Below, in pieces: positions 54,222 through 64,000 of a DNA stretch of 64,000 nucleotides. Position 1 is the first letter of the stretch. Each line of letters begins with the position of its first letter. The position numbers and the translations under genes were made by a program. A model generated the notes under the pieces. The model did no database searches. It was not told the DNA's origin and was given only the letters and a program-made list of their open reading frames with translations. The stretch comes from Porodaedalea pini (Eukaryota > Basidiomycota > Agaricomycetes > Hymenochaetales > Hymenochaetaceae), in assembly GCA_002794775.1 (NCBI GenBank), contig NBAY01000009.1:372001-436000 (forward strand), given 5' to 3'.

Positions 54222-55494
54222 ATGAGCCAGCCGATAGTCCCATTTAGCAGCTACACGCCGCGCATCGCGATAGTCACCGGAGGCGCGCAGGGTATAGGAT
54301 ATGCTATTGTCCAGAGGCTCGCAGACGACGGGATTGATGTCGCGATCAACGACATATCTTCAAAACAGAAGCAGATCGATGTAGTCGTCGACGAGTTGCG
54401 CAAGAAAGGTCGTCGTGCACTTTCTGTGCCGGGGGACGTGTCCTCCGAGGCTGATGTTATTTCTATGGTTGAGAAGACGGTGCGCGAGCTAGGAAGCGTG
54501 GATATTGTAAGAATCCTTACTCTTATTGCTCAGCTCAAGTCTGACCCAGAGTAGATGGTCGCAAATGCGGGAGTCCCCCCGGTCAGCCCATTCCTCGAGA
54601 GTAGGCTTGTGTTTTGGCGAATTCACATTCGAGCTCAAATGAATCATCATCATCTCTAGCTACCGTCGACAATTTCGACACTATCTATGCGATCAATGCC
54701 CGTGGTGTCTTCATGTGCCTCAAATACGCTGCTTTACAGATGGTAAAGCAAGGTCGCGGTGGGAGATTGATAGGTCTGTCGCTCAAAAAAAAAAAAACTA
54801 ATAACTCCAACTGCATCTCATACTATTCTCCTTTTATGAAGCTGCGAGCTCGATAGCGGGCAAGCAAGGTAGCGGACCCGCGGTCTGATCTATTACTATA
54901 TCTGACTGTCCTCTGTTAGGAGGACTGAATTTGACAGCCTACTCGGCTTCGAAGTTTGCCATTCGTGGCATAACGCAATCTGCCTGTGAGTTGTTGTAGC
55001 TATCTAGAAGCTCGAAGTTAAGTCTGCTTATCGGTGACGCTTTTCTCGCATGAATTAGCTATCGAGTTGCGTAAATACGGCATTACAGTCAACTCATATG
55101 CGCCTGGACCCATTCGCACCCCCATGTGTAAGCTATCAATATCTCAAAAAGCAGTTATGCGTGTACTAACAATAAATGGCCCTGTCAAGTTCTCGAATCT
55201 GATGCGGCCGATGCCGCAGCTAAGAATGTCAGATCCGCATATTGAATGTGATTGTAAAGATCTTCTCTCCTTGTGCTCACCGTCTTTGTTTTCAGATTTC
55301 TGCGGATGGATCACTTGGCGAGCCTGAGAACATAGCCAGCATTGTCTCGTACTTCGCCAAACCTGAATCGTACTTCGTAAATGGTATGTCTAGTTTCAGA
55401 TCAAGTCTGTGGAATAATTTGTGAGGCTGAACGTACTTGGTATTTCGTAGGGCAAAGTATCACGGTCGATGGAGGAGGCTTCCATTTTGATTGA
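54222..55494 (+). CDS. Short-chain dehydrogenase/reductase, array copy 1
   Basis: Nine exons (54222-54506, 54555-54600, 54660-54773, 54842-54868, 54920-54985, 55059-55127, 55190-55227, 55296-55383, 55451-55494) close exactly into 258 residues, typical of classical SDRs. NAD(P) is bound by VTGGAQGIGYAIVQRLADDG; D and the NAG motif follow (GDVSSEADVISMV, MVANAGVPP); the catalytic Ser is in AASSIAGKQG and Tyr/Lys in AYSASKFAIRGITQSA; then VNSYAPGPIRTPM and the end NGQSITVDGGGFHFD. It resembles acetoin/diacetyl reductases and sugar-alcohol dehydrogenases, but the substrate cannot be read from sequence. Exon 4 is only 27 nt. Confidence 0.88.
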
Positions 55495-56147
55495 ATACAC
55501 CAAGCACCGAAGAAAGGAACAGAACAGAACTTCAAGTTTTCTGGACATAATCCCAGTCTGAGTTTCCGATCCATACGAAAGGATCTTAGCGTTTTTTGGG
55601 AGCCTTTTGTTTCTCGCCATTGCCCATGTTGATCTTCTGGTATGTTTGTAAATTTATCCCTCAAACTGAACAGAGGATATTTCGATACTCCTGTGAACTT
55701 GAGCGCACCAGCCTTTCTTGCTCTCGCTTCAAGCTGTGGCGACTCGTGCATGACGTCGTAGTCATGTGGTCCATTTCTAGCACGTACAGCTGCTGGCCCA
55801 CCGCCGTGACAGGAAAGTCCATCGAATATCTACCGCGTCTTTCTACTCTATAATACTACAAATTGCTCTCGTACAATATTCTGACATCCGCATTCTTCGA
55901 GCGCGCCGAGGCCTCGCCAAATGTCCTCGCATCATCGTCACCGGGTTGGATCTCATCACGCGTACCAAGCTCCCCAAGTCTAAGCTCTCGGAGTCTGTGG
56001 GATCGAAATCTCGGAGGACATTTATTCATATTAAAACAACTTGATTCTTCGCTCGAGCGAGGCCTGCTTGCTTCTAGACACCTATATACTCGGCTTTCTC
56101 TCAGTCCTGCAACCCGAACACCCCCGTCTCCTTCAGCTCAGCTTGCA
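55495..56147. other. Spacer between SDR copies 1 and 2 (repeat unit)
   Basis: No gene. The end part (CTCGTACAATATTCTGACAT near 55868, followed by GCGCCGAGGCCTCGCCAAAT) is nearly the same as 57762-57830 before copy 3. Confidence 0.6.
56081..56090 (+). promoter_or_regulatory. TATA-like box of SDR copy 2
   Basis: CCTATATACT about 65 bp before the start codon. Confidence 0.5.
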
Positions 56148-57409
56148 ATGAGCCAGTCGATAGTTCCGTTTAGCAGCTACACGCCGCGCGTCGCGATAGT
56201 CACAGGGGGTGCGCAGGGTATAGGATATGTTATTGTCCAGAGGCTCGCAGACGACGGGATTGATGTCGCGATCAACGACATATCTTCAAAACAGAAGCAG
56301 ATCGATGTAGTCGTCGATGAATTGCACAAGAAAGGTCGTCGTGCACTTTCTGTGCCGGGGGACGTGTCCTCCGAGGCTGATGTTATTTCTATGGTTGAGA
56401 AGACGGCGCGCGAGCTAGGAAGCGTGAACATTGTGAGGATCATTGCTCCTATTGTCCAACTCGAATCTGACCATGGAATAGATGGTCGCAAATGCAGGGA
56501 TCGCCGCTCTTTGCGCATTTCTTGAGCGTAAGCCTTCTCCCAAAGAATTTCCGTCTGAGTTCTAAACCAGCATCAATTCCAGTTTCCGTTGAAACTTTCG
56601 ACAATGTCTATGCGGTCAATGCCCGCGGAGTATTCTTGTGCCTCAAGCATGCTGCTTTACAGATGGTAAAGCAAGGTCGCGGTGGGAGATTGATAGGTCT
56701 GTCGCTCAAAGATCTGATAGTTCTAACGGTATCTTATACTAATCGCTCTTTCTGAAGCTGCGACTTCATTAGCAGGCAAGCAAGGTAGCGAACCCGCAGT
56801 CTGAGTTATTACCGTACCTGACTGACCTTCATTAGGAGGAGTGAATTTGGCAGCCTACTCGGCTTCGAAGTTTGCCATTCGCGGCATAACGCAATCTGCC
56901 TGTGAGTCGTTGTAGTTATCTAGAAACTCGAGGTTGGATCTGCTCATCCGTGACGCTTTTCTCGCATGAATTAGCTATCGAGTTGCGTAAATACGGCATT
57001 ACAGTCAATTCATATGCGCCTGGACCTATTCGCACACCCGCGCGTAAGCTATCAATATCTCACCAAGCAGTTATGCATTTACTAACAATAAATGGCCCTG
57101 TCAAGTTCTTGAATCTGATGCGGCCGATGCCGCAGCTAAGAATGTCAGACCCACTTATTGAATGTGGTTATGAAAGTCTTGTTTCCCTGTGCTTACCGAC
57201 TTTGTTTCAGACTCCGGCGAATACAGCAGTTGGAGAGCCTGACAGCGTCGCCAGTGTTGTCTCGTACTTTGCCAAGCCTGAATCTTATTTTGTAAACGGT
57301 ATATTTCATTTCGAATTAAGCTCGCGCCATAATTCGAGAAGCTGAACCTATTTGATGTTATTCAGGGCAAAGTATCACTGTCGATGGAGGGTGCATTCGT
57401 TTTGATTGA
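56148..57409 (+). CDS. Short-chain dehydrogenase/reductase, array copy 2
   Basis: Same exon layout as copy 1. The cofactor motif reads VTGGAQGIGYVIVQRLADD, the active site AATSLAGKQG and AYSASKFAIRGITQSA, and the C-terminus NGQSITVDGGCIRFD. Ser, Tyr and Lys of the catalytic triad are all present. The codons around the NAG motif differ most (MVANAGIAALCAFLE). No stop or frameshift was found when splicing by analogy with copy 1. The 3' flank and promoter are duplicated with the gene. Function as for copy 1. Confidence 0.85.
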
Positions 57410-58020
57410 ATACAGTATATTTCGAAGAAATTAAAGGAACAGGACATAACTCCGAGTTTTCTGGACTTAATCGCAGTCTGAGTTTCCGATCGACACGAAG
57501 GGGTTTTAGTATTTCGGAACCTTTTTTTTCACTATTGCCCGTGTTGATCTTCTAGTATGCCTGCAAATCATTCCTCAAACTGAGCAGTAGGTATCGAGCT
57601 TAAGAGCACCGGCCTTTCATGCACGCGCTTCAAGCTGTGCTGGCTGCTGTGTAGCGGTCTCACAACTTCTTACGCGTAACGTCAAAGTCATGTGGCCTAT
57701 CGCGACTGCAAAGTTCATTGAATTTCTACAGGAACTTTCTACTCCATAATACTGCAAATTGCTCTCGTACAATATTCTGACATTTGCATTCTTCAGGGGC
57801 GCCGAGGCCTCGCCAAATGACCTCACATCATCGTCACCGGGTCGAGTCTCATCACGAGCACCGAGCCTTAAAGTTCTCGGAGTCTGCAGGATCGAAATCT
57901 CGGATGTCAGTTATCTATATAAATCAAGGAGGAAAGCCTGCTTGCTCTAGGCATTTATATACTCGACTCTCTCGCAGTCTTCCAACCCGAGCGCTCCCGT
58001 CTCCCTCAACTCAGCTTGCA
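57410..58020. other. Spacer between SDR copies 2 and 3 (repeat unit)
   Basis: No gene. Mirrors the 55495-56147 spacer in several blocks. Confidence 0.6.
57951..57962 (+). promoter_or_regulatory. TATA-like box of SDR copy 3
   Basis: GCATTTATATAC about 66 bp before the start codon. Confidence 0.5.
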
Positions 58021-59321
58021 ATGAGCCAGTCGATAGTCCCATTTAGCAGCTACACGCCGCGCGTCGCGATAGTCACCGGAGGTGCGCAGGGTATAGGATA
58101 TGCTATTGTCCAGAGGCTCGCAGACGACGGGATTGATGTCGCGATCAACGATATATCTTCAAAACAGAAGCAGATCGATGTAGTCGTCGACGAGTTGCGC
58201 AAGAAAGGTCGTCGTGCACTTTCTGTGCCGGGGGACGTTTCCTCCGAGGCTGATGTTATTTCTATGGTTGAGAAGACGGTGCGCGAGCTAGGAAGTGTGG
58301 ATATTGTAAGGATCATTACATGTCTTGTCCAGCTTAAACCTGATCCATGGAACAGATGGTCGCAAATGCAGGAATTTGCCTGATCAAGCCATTTCTCGAG
58401 AGTACGCATTTATTCTGGCGAGTTTCCGTTTCAGCTCAAAAGAATCGTCGACATCATCACTAGCTAGCGTTGAGAAATTTGACACTGTCTACGCGATCAA
58501 TGTCCGTGGAGTCTTCATGTGCTTCAAGTATGCTGCTTTACAGATGGTAAAGCAAGGACGCGGTGGGAGACTCTTGGGTTTGTCATCTTTTTTATTAAAT
58601 TCTTATATCTCCATCCATACTGCATACTAATCGCCTCTCTATGAAGCTGCGAGCTCTATAGTGGGCAAGCAAGGTAGCGAAACTCTGTCTGATTTACTGG
58701 TCTACCTGACCAGTCTTCTTCAGGAGCGCAGAATTTGGCAGACTACTCGGCTTCAAAGTTTGCTGTCCGCGGTATAACTCAGTCAGCTTGTGAGTTGTTA
58801 TCCTTGTCTAGAAACTCGAGGCTGAGTCTGCTCATTTGTGACCTTTTCTCACCGAATTAGCTATCGAGTTACGAAAATATGGCATTACAGCCAATGCATA
58901 TGCACCTGGAAGCATCCACACACCCATCGGTAAGTTCTCAATATCTTATCAAGCACTTGTGCGTGTACTAACAATATATGATTGTCAAGCGCTTGAGGCT
59001 GCTGGTACCGATGATTACTCTGCCGCAGTTAAGAAGGTTAGACCCGAAGCATATTGAATGTAGCTATGATGATCTTCCTTGCTTGAGCTCATCCCCTTTG
59101 TTTCACTGCTCTCAGGCTTCTAGTGCGCTTGGTGCGCTTGCAGATGCACCAGCTGCAGAGCCCGAGACCATTGCCAGCATTGTCTCATACTTGGCCAAGC
59201 CTGAATCTTATTTTATAAACGGTACATATAATTTCGAATTAGGTTCAATTTGTGAAGCTAATCCTTTTGATAATTCGCAGGGCAAAGTATCACTGTTGAC
59301 GGAGGCTTCCGTTTCGATTAA
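58021..59321 (+). CDS. Short-chain dehydrogenase/reductase, array copy 3
   Basis: Exon 1 is almost identical to copy 1 (VTGGAQGIGYAIVQRLADD). The active site reads AASSIVGKQG and DYSASKFAVRGITQSA; the region after RTP differs (ALEAAGTDDYSAAVKK), with a longer following exon (ASSALGALADAPAAEPE), and the end is NGQSITVDGGFRFD. The coding frame looks intact. The spacer to copy 4 is longest (about 1.6 kb) and may hold another gene on the minus strand. Confidence 0.85.
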
Positions 59322-59422
59322 TACGTAGGGCGCCAAAGAAGGAAACAGAAAAGAACTTTTGAGTTCTTGGATTCCATCGCTATTTATTTCTGAGCCAATT
59401 TATCGTTGCCTTGTTGGTCTTC

Positions 59423-60098
59423 TCACATGCCTGAAAGGCCTTCCGTCGCTACATCCTTGTTTGACTCGTGTCCTGTCAGATCCAAATAGCTCAGTCTAGG
59501 GGGCAGCTCCGACAACAAGTCCTCACCGAAATCATACCAGTGCCTCGACGTTGACTCGAAAGCTACTAAAAGCTCAGCAATTTCCAGCTCTGTATTGTCA
59601 CAAGCCGGCCCTCCCTTAACATAAGCAAAGAATGTTAGTATGGGAGTATGATCGAGGGATGAGGGCAGAAGAGCAAAGCTGCTTCCGAGGCAGGCAAACG
59701 GCTCACTATAAGACCATATGTTCAGCATGTTAGACAATTGTCTTCGCAGCCTGAGTGTACCACGCGAGCAACCGACTCTGCACGGCACTGCGCTTGGAAC
59801 AAATCCTGCGCAACTGCGAATTTGTCTTCATTGCCAATCTGAGCAGGAAGTATTGAGCGAAAGTAGCACTCACGACTGAGGCACGGCGCTGTCGCGCGCA
59901 CTTTTGTGTGGAGTATTGACGTGGGTGTTTGGGACGAGCCGGATCGTGAACCGAGCACAGCTCTCGGCCTTTCCGCCAGCAGTCGCGATAGCGTTGCCCC
60001 ATCGCATCCGGAAAAATCGAGAAATTTACCCTTCCCATATTCCCGCCCGAGTCAATAGGATACCTAAGCAGTTGCACTATTTGGATGTTTGATGACAT
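59423..60098 (-). CDS. Possible hypothetical gene between SDR copies 3 and 4
   Basis: Two overlapping minus-strand frames could be spliced: MSSNIQIVQLLRYPIDSGG..., starting at 60098, and a downstream frame ending ELPPRLSYLDLTGHESNKD. A likely intron lies around 59700-59790. I recognise no family. It could be a remnant or chance frames; it is the only non-SDR open sequence within the array. Confidence 0.3.
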
Positions 60099-60879
60099 TT
60101 TGTGCAGGTTTGCTGGGCTTTGACATGAAAGGATCAGAGCTCAATGCTGCTTGTACTGCTACTATGTAGTAGTACTTCAGCGGCCCGTTGGAAGAGGGTT
60201 GTGTTGATTCCTGCGAAGCACCAGTCTTGCTAAAAATTGACGCGAGGGGAATGCTAGCCTGAGACAACCTTCTCTTGCGGACTTAAAACTTGTTTCCAGA
60301 AGTATTTTTAAAGGCGCTGCTAATGCTGACGGATTGCTCAGACAGTGCAAAGTTCATTGGGTTTCTACAGCGTCTCAGAGGAAACACTGCCGGAAGCCGG
60401 ACCTCCTTCTACGCAGCGGTTGTCGAGGTATTTGTTTATGCTTCGCTTTGGGACGTGTCGAGAGCATTCTGAACTTGCTTGTGCAGTAGTAAGCCTAACG
60501 AAACTCAAATTACTTTACCAAGTTACGTTGAGCACTTCAAAAGGTCAGAATGGAGAACAGCAGTGACAACGTAAGGGCGCTAGTACGCGTGACGTCATAG
60601 TCATGTGATCAAAGCTAAGGCAGCGACCCCGGCGTCAATCAAAAGCTAATTCAAGTAATTGCTCTCATCAAGGTCACTGGGTCTCGTCTCATCAGACACC
60701 CGAAACTCTCATGCTGTAGTCCATAATCTGCGGGTCGGAAATCTCGGACAAAATATCTCACGTTATAGAGTCAGATCACATTTTTGCTGGACGACCCGTG
60801 TTTGCTGCTGAACATTTTATATGCACGACTCTCAACTCTCGCAGTCCTACAACCCCTGTCTCCTTCAACTCAGCGTGCA
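60099..60879. other. Spacer and upstream repeat block of SDR copy 4
   Basis: No gene. From about 60660 (GTCTCGTCTCATCAGACACC, TGCTGTAGTCCATAATCTG, AGAGTCAGATCACA) it matches the block upstream of copy 1 at about 54000-54170. Confidence 0.6.
60811..60822 (+). promoter_or_regulatory. TATA-like box of SDR copy 4
   Basis: AACATTTTATAT about 65 bp before the start codon. Confidence 0.5.
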
Positions 60880-62142
60880 ATGACCCAGCCGACAGTCCCA
60901 TTTAGCAGCTACACGCCGCGCGTTGCGATAGTCACTGGGGGCACTCAGGGCATTGGATACGCTATTGTCCAGAGGCTCGCAGACGACGGGATTGATGTCG
61001 CGATCAACGACATATCTGCGAAGCAGAAGCAGATCAATGTAGTTGTTGACGAGTTGCGCAAGAAAGGTCGTCGTGCACTTGCCGTTCCGGGGGACGTGTC
61101 CTCCGAGGCTGATGTTATTTCTATGGTTGAGAAGACGGCGCGCGAGCTAGGAAGTGTGGATATTGTAAGGACCATTGCTTGTGCTATCCAGTCTTGAATT
61201 TGATCCATGGAACAGATGGTCGCAAATGCGGGAATTTGCCCGCTTATACCATTTCTGGAGAGTAAGCCTTTAATTCGGCGAATTTGCATTCAAGCTCAAA
61301 AGAATCATCGTCCCTCCTAGCTCCCGTCGAGAAATTCGATACCGTCTATGCAGTCAACGTCCGTGGGGTCTTCATTTGCCTCAAGCACGCTGCTCTGCAG
61401 ATGATAAAGCAAGGACGCGGCGGGAGACTGATAGGTTTGTCATTTTTAGACTCTGATAGCTTCATCAGTTTCTCATATCGATCGTCTCTCTATGAAGCTG
61501 CATGCTCAATATCGGGCAAGCAAGGTAAAAAATCTTCAATTTAATTTGTTGCTCTTTCTGACCGGTCTTCGTCAGGGGCACAGCAGCAGACAGCCTATGC
61601 GGCTTCAAAGTTTGCTGTCCGCGGCATAACTCAATCAGCTTGTGAGTTGTTTTGCTTGTCTAGAAACTCGAGGCTGAATCTGCTCGTTTGCTTTTCTCAC
61701 CCGAACTAGCTATTGAGTTACGTAAATACGGCATTACAGTCAATTCGTATGCACCTGGATTCATCCGCACGCCCATGAGTAAGCTACCCTTATCTTATCA
61801 AGTGCTTGTGCGTGTACTAACAGTATATGGATATCTCAAGTGTTCGAAGCCCAGGCGTCCCATGCTGATATTCAGAAGGTCGGACCCACATATGAATGTA
61901 ATACTGACGATCTTGCTTCCTTAGCTTATCATCTTTGTTTCAGGTTGTCGCAGATGCACCAGTTGGAGATCCCGAGAACATAGCCAGCGTCGTCTCATAC
62001 TTCGCCAAGCCTGAATCTTATTTTGTAAATGGTATATTTCATTTCAGATTAAGTCTGCGGCATGATTTGTGAGGCTGAATCTACTTGATGTCTCGCAGGG
62101 CAAAGCATCACCGCGGATGGAGGAGGCTTCCATTTTGATTGA
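60880..62142 (+). CDS. Short-chain dehydrogenase/reductase, array copy 4
   Basis: Same layout. It starts MTQPTVPFSSYTPRVAIV and is the most diverged intact copy: VTGGTQGIGYAIVQRLADD, AACSISGKQG, AYAASKFAVRGITQSA (Ser, Tyr, Lys kept), RTPM, then VFEAQASHADIQK and the end NGQSITADGGGFHFD. The first exon also has INVVVDELRKKGRRALAVPG. No lesion found. Substrate unknown. Confidence 0.85.
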
Positions 62143-62639
62143 ACACGTTAAGCGACAAAGAAAGGAATCGAACAGAACTTCAAGTTTTCTGGACGTAATC
62201 CCAGTCTGAGTTTCCGATCGACACGAAGGATTTTAGCATTTTTTGGGAGCCTTTTGTTTCTCGCCATTGCCTATGTGGATCTTCTAGTATGCCTGTATTT
62301 TAATCCCTCAAACTAAGCAAGGGATATTTTGATACTCATGTGCATTTAAATGTACCAATCTTTCTTACACGCTTCAAAACTGTGGCGAGATCTCACCGGT
62401 CCGAATGGGGCCTACTTCTGCTGGAATGATGACGACCCTTCAGAGACTAGAGTGCTTAAGGATGAGGACACTATCGGCGCAGAATGCCGGCTTTTGGCCA
62501 TTTATTTTCGGATTGTCATTTATGTTCAGGTCAAAAGAAAGGCCTGGGACTAACTTCGCCGAGGCTTCAAGTCTACATCATCAATCAAAAGGCCTCGAGC
62601 TTTACAGGTGGAGACCACTTGTCCGCGTGAACCTTGCTT
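62143..62639. other. Spacer after SDR copy 4
   Basis: No gene. 62160-62280 resembles the 3' flank of copy 1 (TTCAAGTTTTCTGGAC, GGAGCCTTTTGTTTCTCGCC), so the repeat unit continues. Confidence 0.55.
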
Positions 62640-62870
62640 CTCGTGGCGGTTGTTACCGACGCAGAATAAATAATTGGTTACAGGATCGGCGACGGCAGAA
62701 TCGATGTTGCTGTGAACGATATTTCTGTTAAAACGGTACAAATCGATGAGGTTGGAGGGCACTGACCGTTCCGGCGGATGTAACCTCAGAGCAAGGAGTT
62801 AGCCTCATGGTCGGGAAGACAGCGCAAGGAATCGGGAGCGTTGACACAATTAATCTCGAAATCTAGGCAA
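62640..62870 (+). pseudogene. SDR relic, decayed fifth array copy (exon 1 only)
   Basis: With frame changes it still reads VAVVTDAE.IIGY, then RIGDGRIDVAVNDISVKTVQI, and later fragments matching PVPADVTSEQGVSLMVGKTA and GIGSVDT in three frames. These align in order with exon 1 of the intact copies. In-frame stops and deletions show it is dead. Nothing of later exons was found. Confidence 0.7.
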
Positions 62871-63810
62871 ACTCCACTTTGACTTGTAAAATGCTACAAA
62901 TATAGGGATGGGATTGTTTTCCTCTTTCCTCGATTTTCCTCTAAAGTGCGTACTGTCACATTTTGTTACCAGATCACCTCGTTAAGCTTGTATTCGATAG
63001 GAGCTGTATAACCCGTATACATCTTGGGGTGATTAAGCCTTTGACAATACACTCGTCCCTTCTGTCAGCGACTGATAGAACAGACGAAAGGCAGGTAAGT
63101 ATAGAATTCATACTATAATTTTCAAGTTCCGTATCTTGACAAACATTTCATCTTTCCCCAGGCGAACCCGAAGAGGTTTGATTGCGACATTGATCTCCCC
63201 GAGTCCTATGAATACCGTACAGCGATGTTGAAGGTGCTCGGACGCAGCATTACCGACAAAAACATCACAGTATCCGCTGTGAACGGTTTTCGCAGCTCTC
63301 CGTCAAATCCAGATGGCTGAGTTTGAGGAGCATCTTCGAAAGTATGTTCGCCGCCATAATGCCTTTCGTCGAAGCGACCTTATCGCTAGGCTTCATTACC
63401 CATGGCCTTCCGGTAGGACCATGAAAGTCTGGCTGTAGTCAGCTCCGCATTATTGCAAGCTGATTCACGCCGTCACTAGCTCCAGAAAGCCTTGCTATGA
63501 GTTGAGAGAACTTCTAAAGGAACAGTAGAAGGAGAAGGACATAGGGCCGCAGGCATGCAGTACAGGTGTCCGTTTCACATAGAGACGCTCGCACAGCAGC
63601 TCACCACAGGACCATACCATATTAGACGCGGCCCGCCTAACTTCACAGTTTGTGTAAGTCCGCAAGCATAGTCGAGTAAGATAAACTATGCTGGAATCCA
63701 AATTGACCACAATGAGCTAGCTAGCAGACACTTGTCTACATTTCAATTGTTTTTGTTGAGCAATATGGTGGAATACGCTCCAGAAACGGAGATTCAAAGC
63801 GTCGAAGCCG
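62871..63810. other. Region without a supported gene between SDR relic and HMG duplication
   Basis: Only short frames on both strands, without recognisable motifs. Confidence 0.4.
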
Positions 63811-64000
63811 CATGATGTGACGAACTGAAAGGGATTTCCTTTTCTGTCGAGGCAGAAACACGACGTGATTATAGCGCGTAGTTCTCCTTTTCGGAATCCA
63901 CACTTTTGGCTTCCTTCCGACGTGTCTGAACACTTGAAAAGCGCGTCGATAGCAGGCCAAAATGCATCCCCAACACCCTCTGGTCTTCGCGACTCTTACC
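63811..64000 (+). repeat. HMG-box gene upstream block, copy 2 (inverted)
   Basis: Reverse complement of 34473-34662 at about 97% identity, cut by the window edge. In copy 1 the HMG start codon lies 10 bp beyond this point, so a second HMG-box gene may begin at about 64011 on the plus strand. Homology ends sharply at 63811. Confidence 0.9.

Noticed and set aside
63736..63960. 74-codon minus-strand ORF at the window end
   Set aside because: Lies mostly within the duplicated promoter block; the equivalent region upstream of HMG copy 1 is non-coding.
1..64000. rRNA, tRNA genes, CRISPR arrays, bacterial-style operons or RBSs
   Set aside because: None recognised; the sequence is nuclear fungal DNA with spliced genes.

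Overview
The window is eukaryotic and fits a basidiomycete, most likely an Agaricomycete. Genes are dense and cut by many 45-70 bp GT-AG introns, several with CTAAC-type branch sites. Recognisable products are fungal housekeeping proteins (CK2 beta, DENND6, Mcd4, Ubp8, Hus1, Erv41, Thg1, Pff1), and the transposons are fungal (chromodomain Ty3/Gypsy, Tad1-like LINE). I see no rRNA, tRNA or CRISPR array. All exon joins were worked out by eye; where I say an open frame closes, I added up the exon lengths.

Left part (1-15.3 kb) is a transposon-battered accessory region. A glutathione S-transferase gene (414-1535) is broken by a frameshift and a 320-bp MITE with 24-bp inverted repeats. Beside it a five-exon 2-oxoglutarate/Fe(II) oxygenase gene on the minus strand is split: its N-terminal half lies at 14686-15221 and its C-terminal half at 1675-2384. 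The 12,298-bp insert between them has 16-bp terminal inverted repeats and a GGA target duplication; without the insert and one GGA the oxygenase is one intact 360-codon frame. The insert carries an intact gene for an 863-residue protein of unknown function, a decayed second gene, and a nested 6.2-kb Gypsy element (8236-14434) with 389-bp LTRs and a GGAAG target duplication. No known transposase was recognised, so this outer element is the best candidate here for something undescribed.

Middle part (16.6-53.2 kb) is housekeeping. Four divergent gene pairs share short intergenic promoters of 225-255 bp: CK2 beta/DENND6, Ubp8/Hus1, Erv41/Slx8-like RING, and Thg1/acidic unknown protein. Also present are an F-box protein, Mcd4, an HMG-box factor, a DapA-type aldolase/lyase, an isochorismatase-like hydrolase, a Maf pyrophosphatase and the vacuolar protease Pff1. 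A degenerate Tad1-like LINE (22645-28602) sits between the F-box gene and Mcd4.

Right part (54-64 kb) is a tandem array of four apparently intact SDR oxidoreductase genes plus a decayed fifth. Each intact copy keeps a TATA-like box about 65-70 bp before the start codon. At the right edge (63811-64000) is an inverted copy, roughly 97% identical, of the upstream region of the HMG-box gene 29 kb away, which suggests a second HMG gene starting just outside the window.

Across both retroelements the damage has one signature: all eight LTR differences are CpG transitions, and nine main reading-frame stops are TGA where CGA (Arg) would fit. That is what deamination of methylated CpG predicts, and no comparable lesion was seen in the traced host genes.
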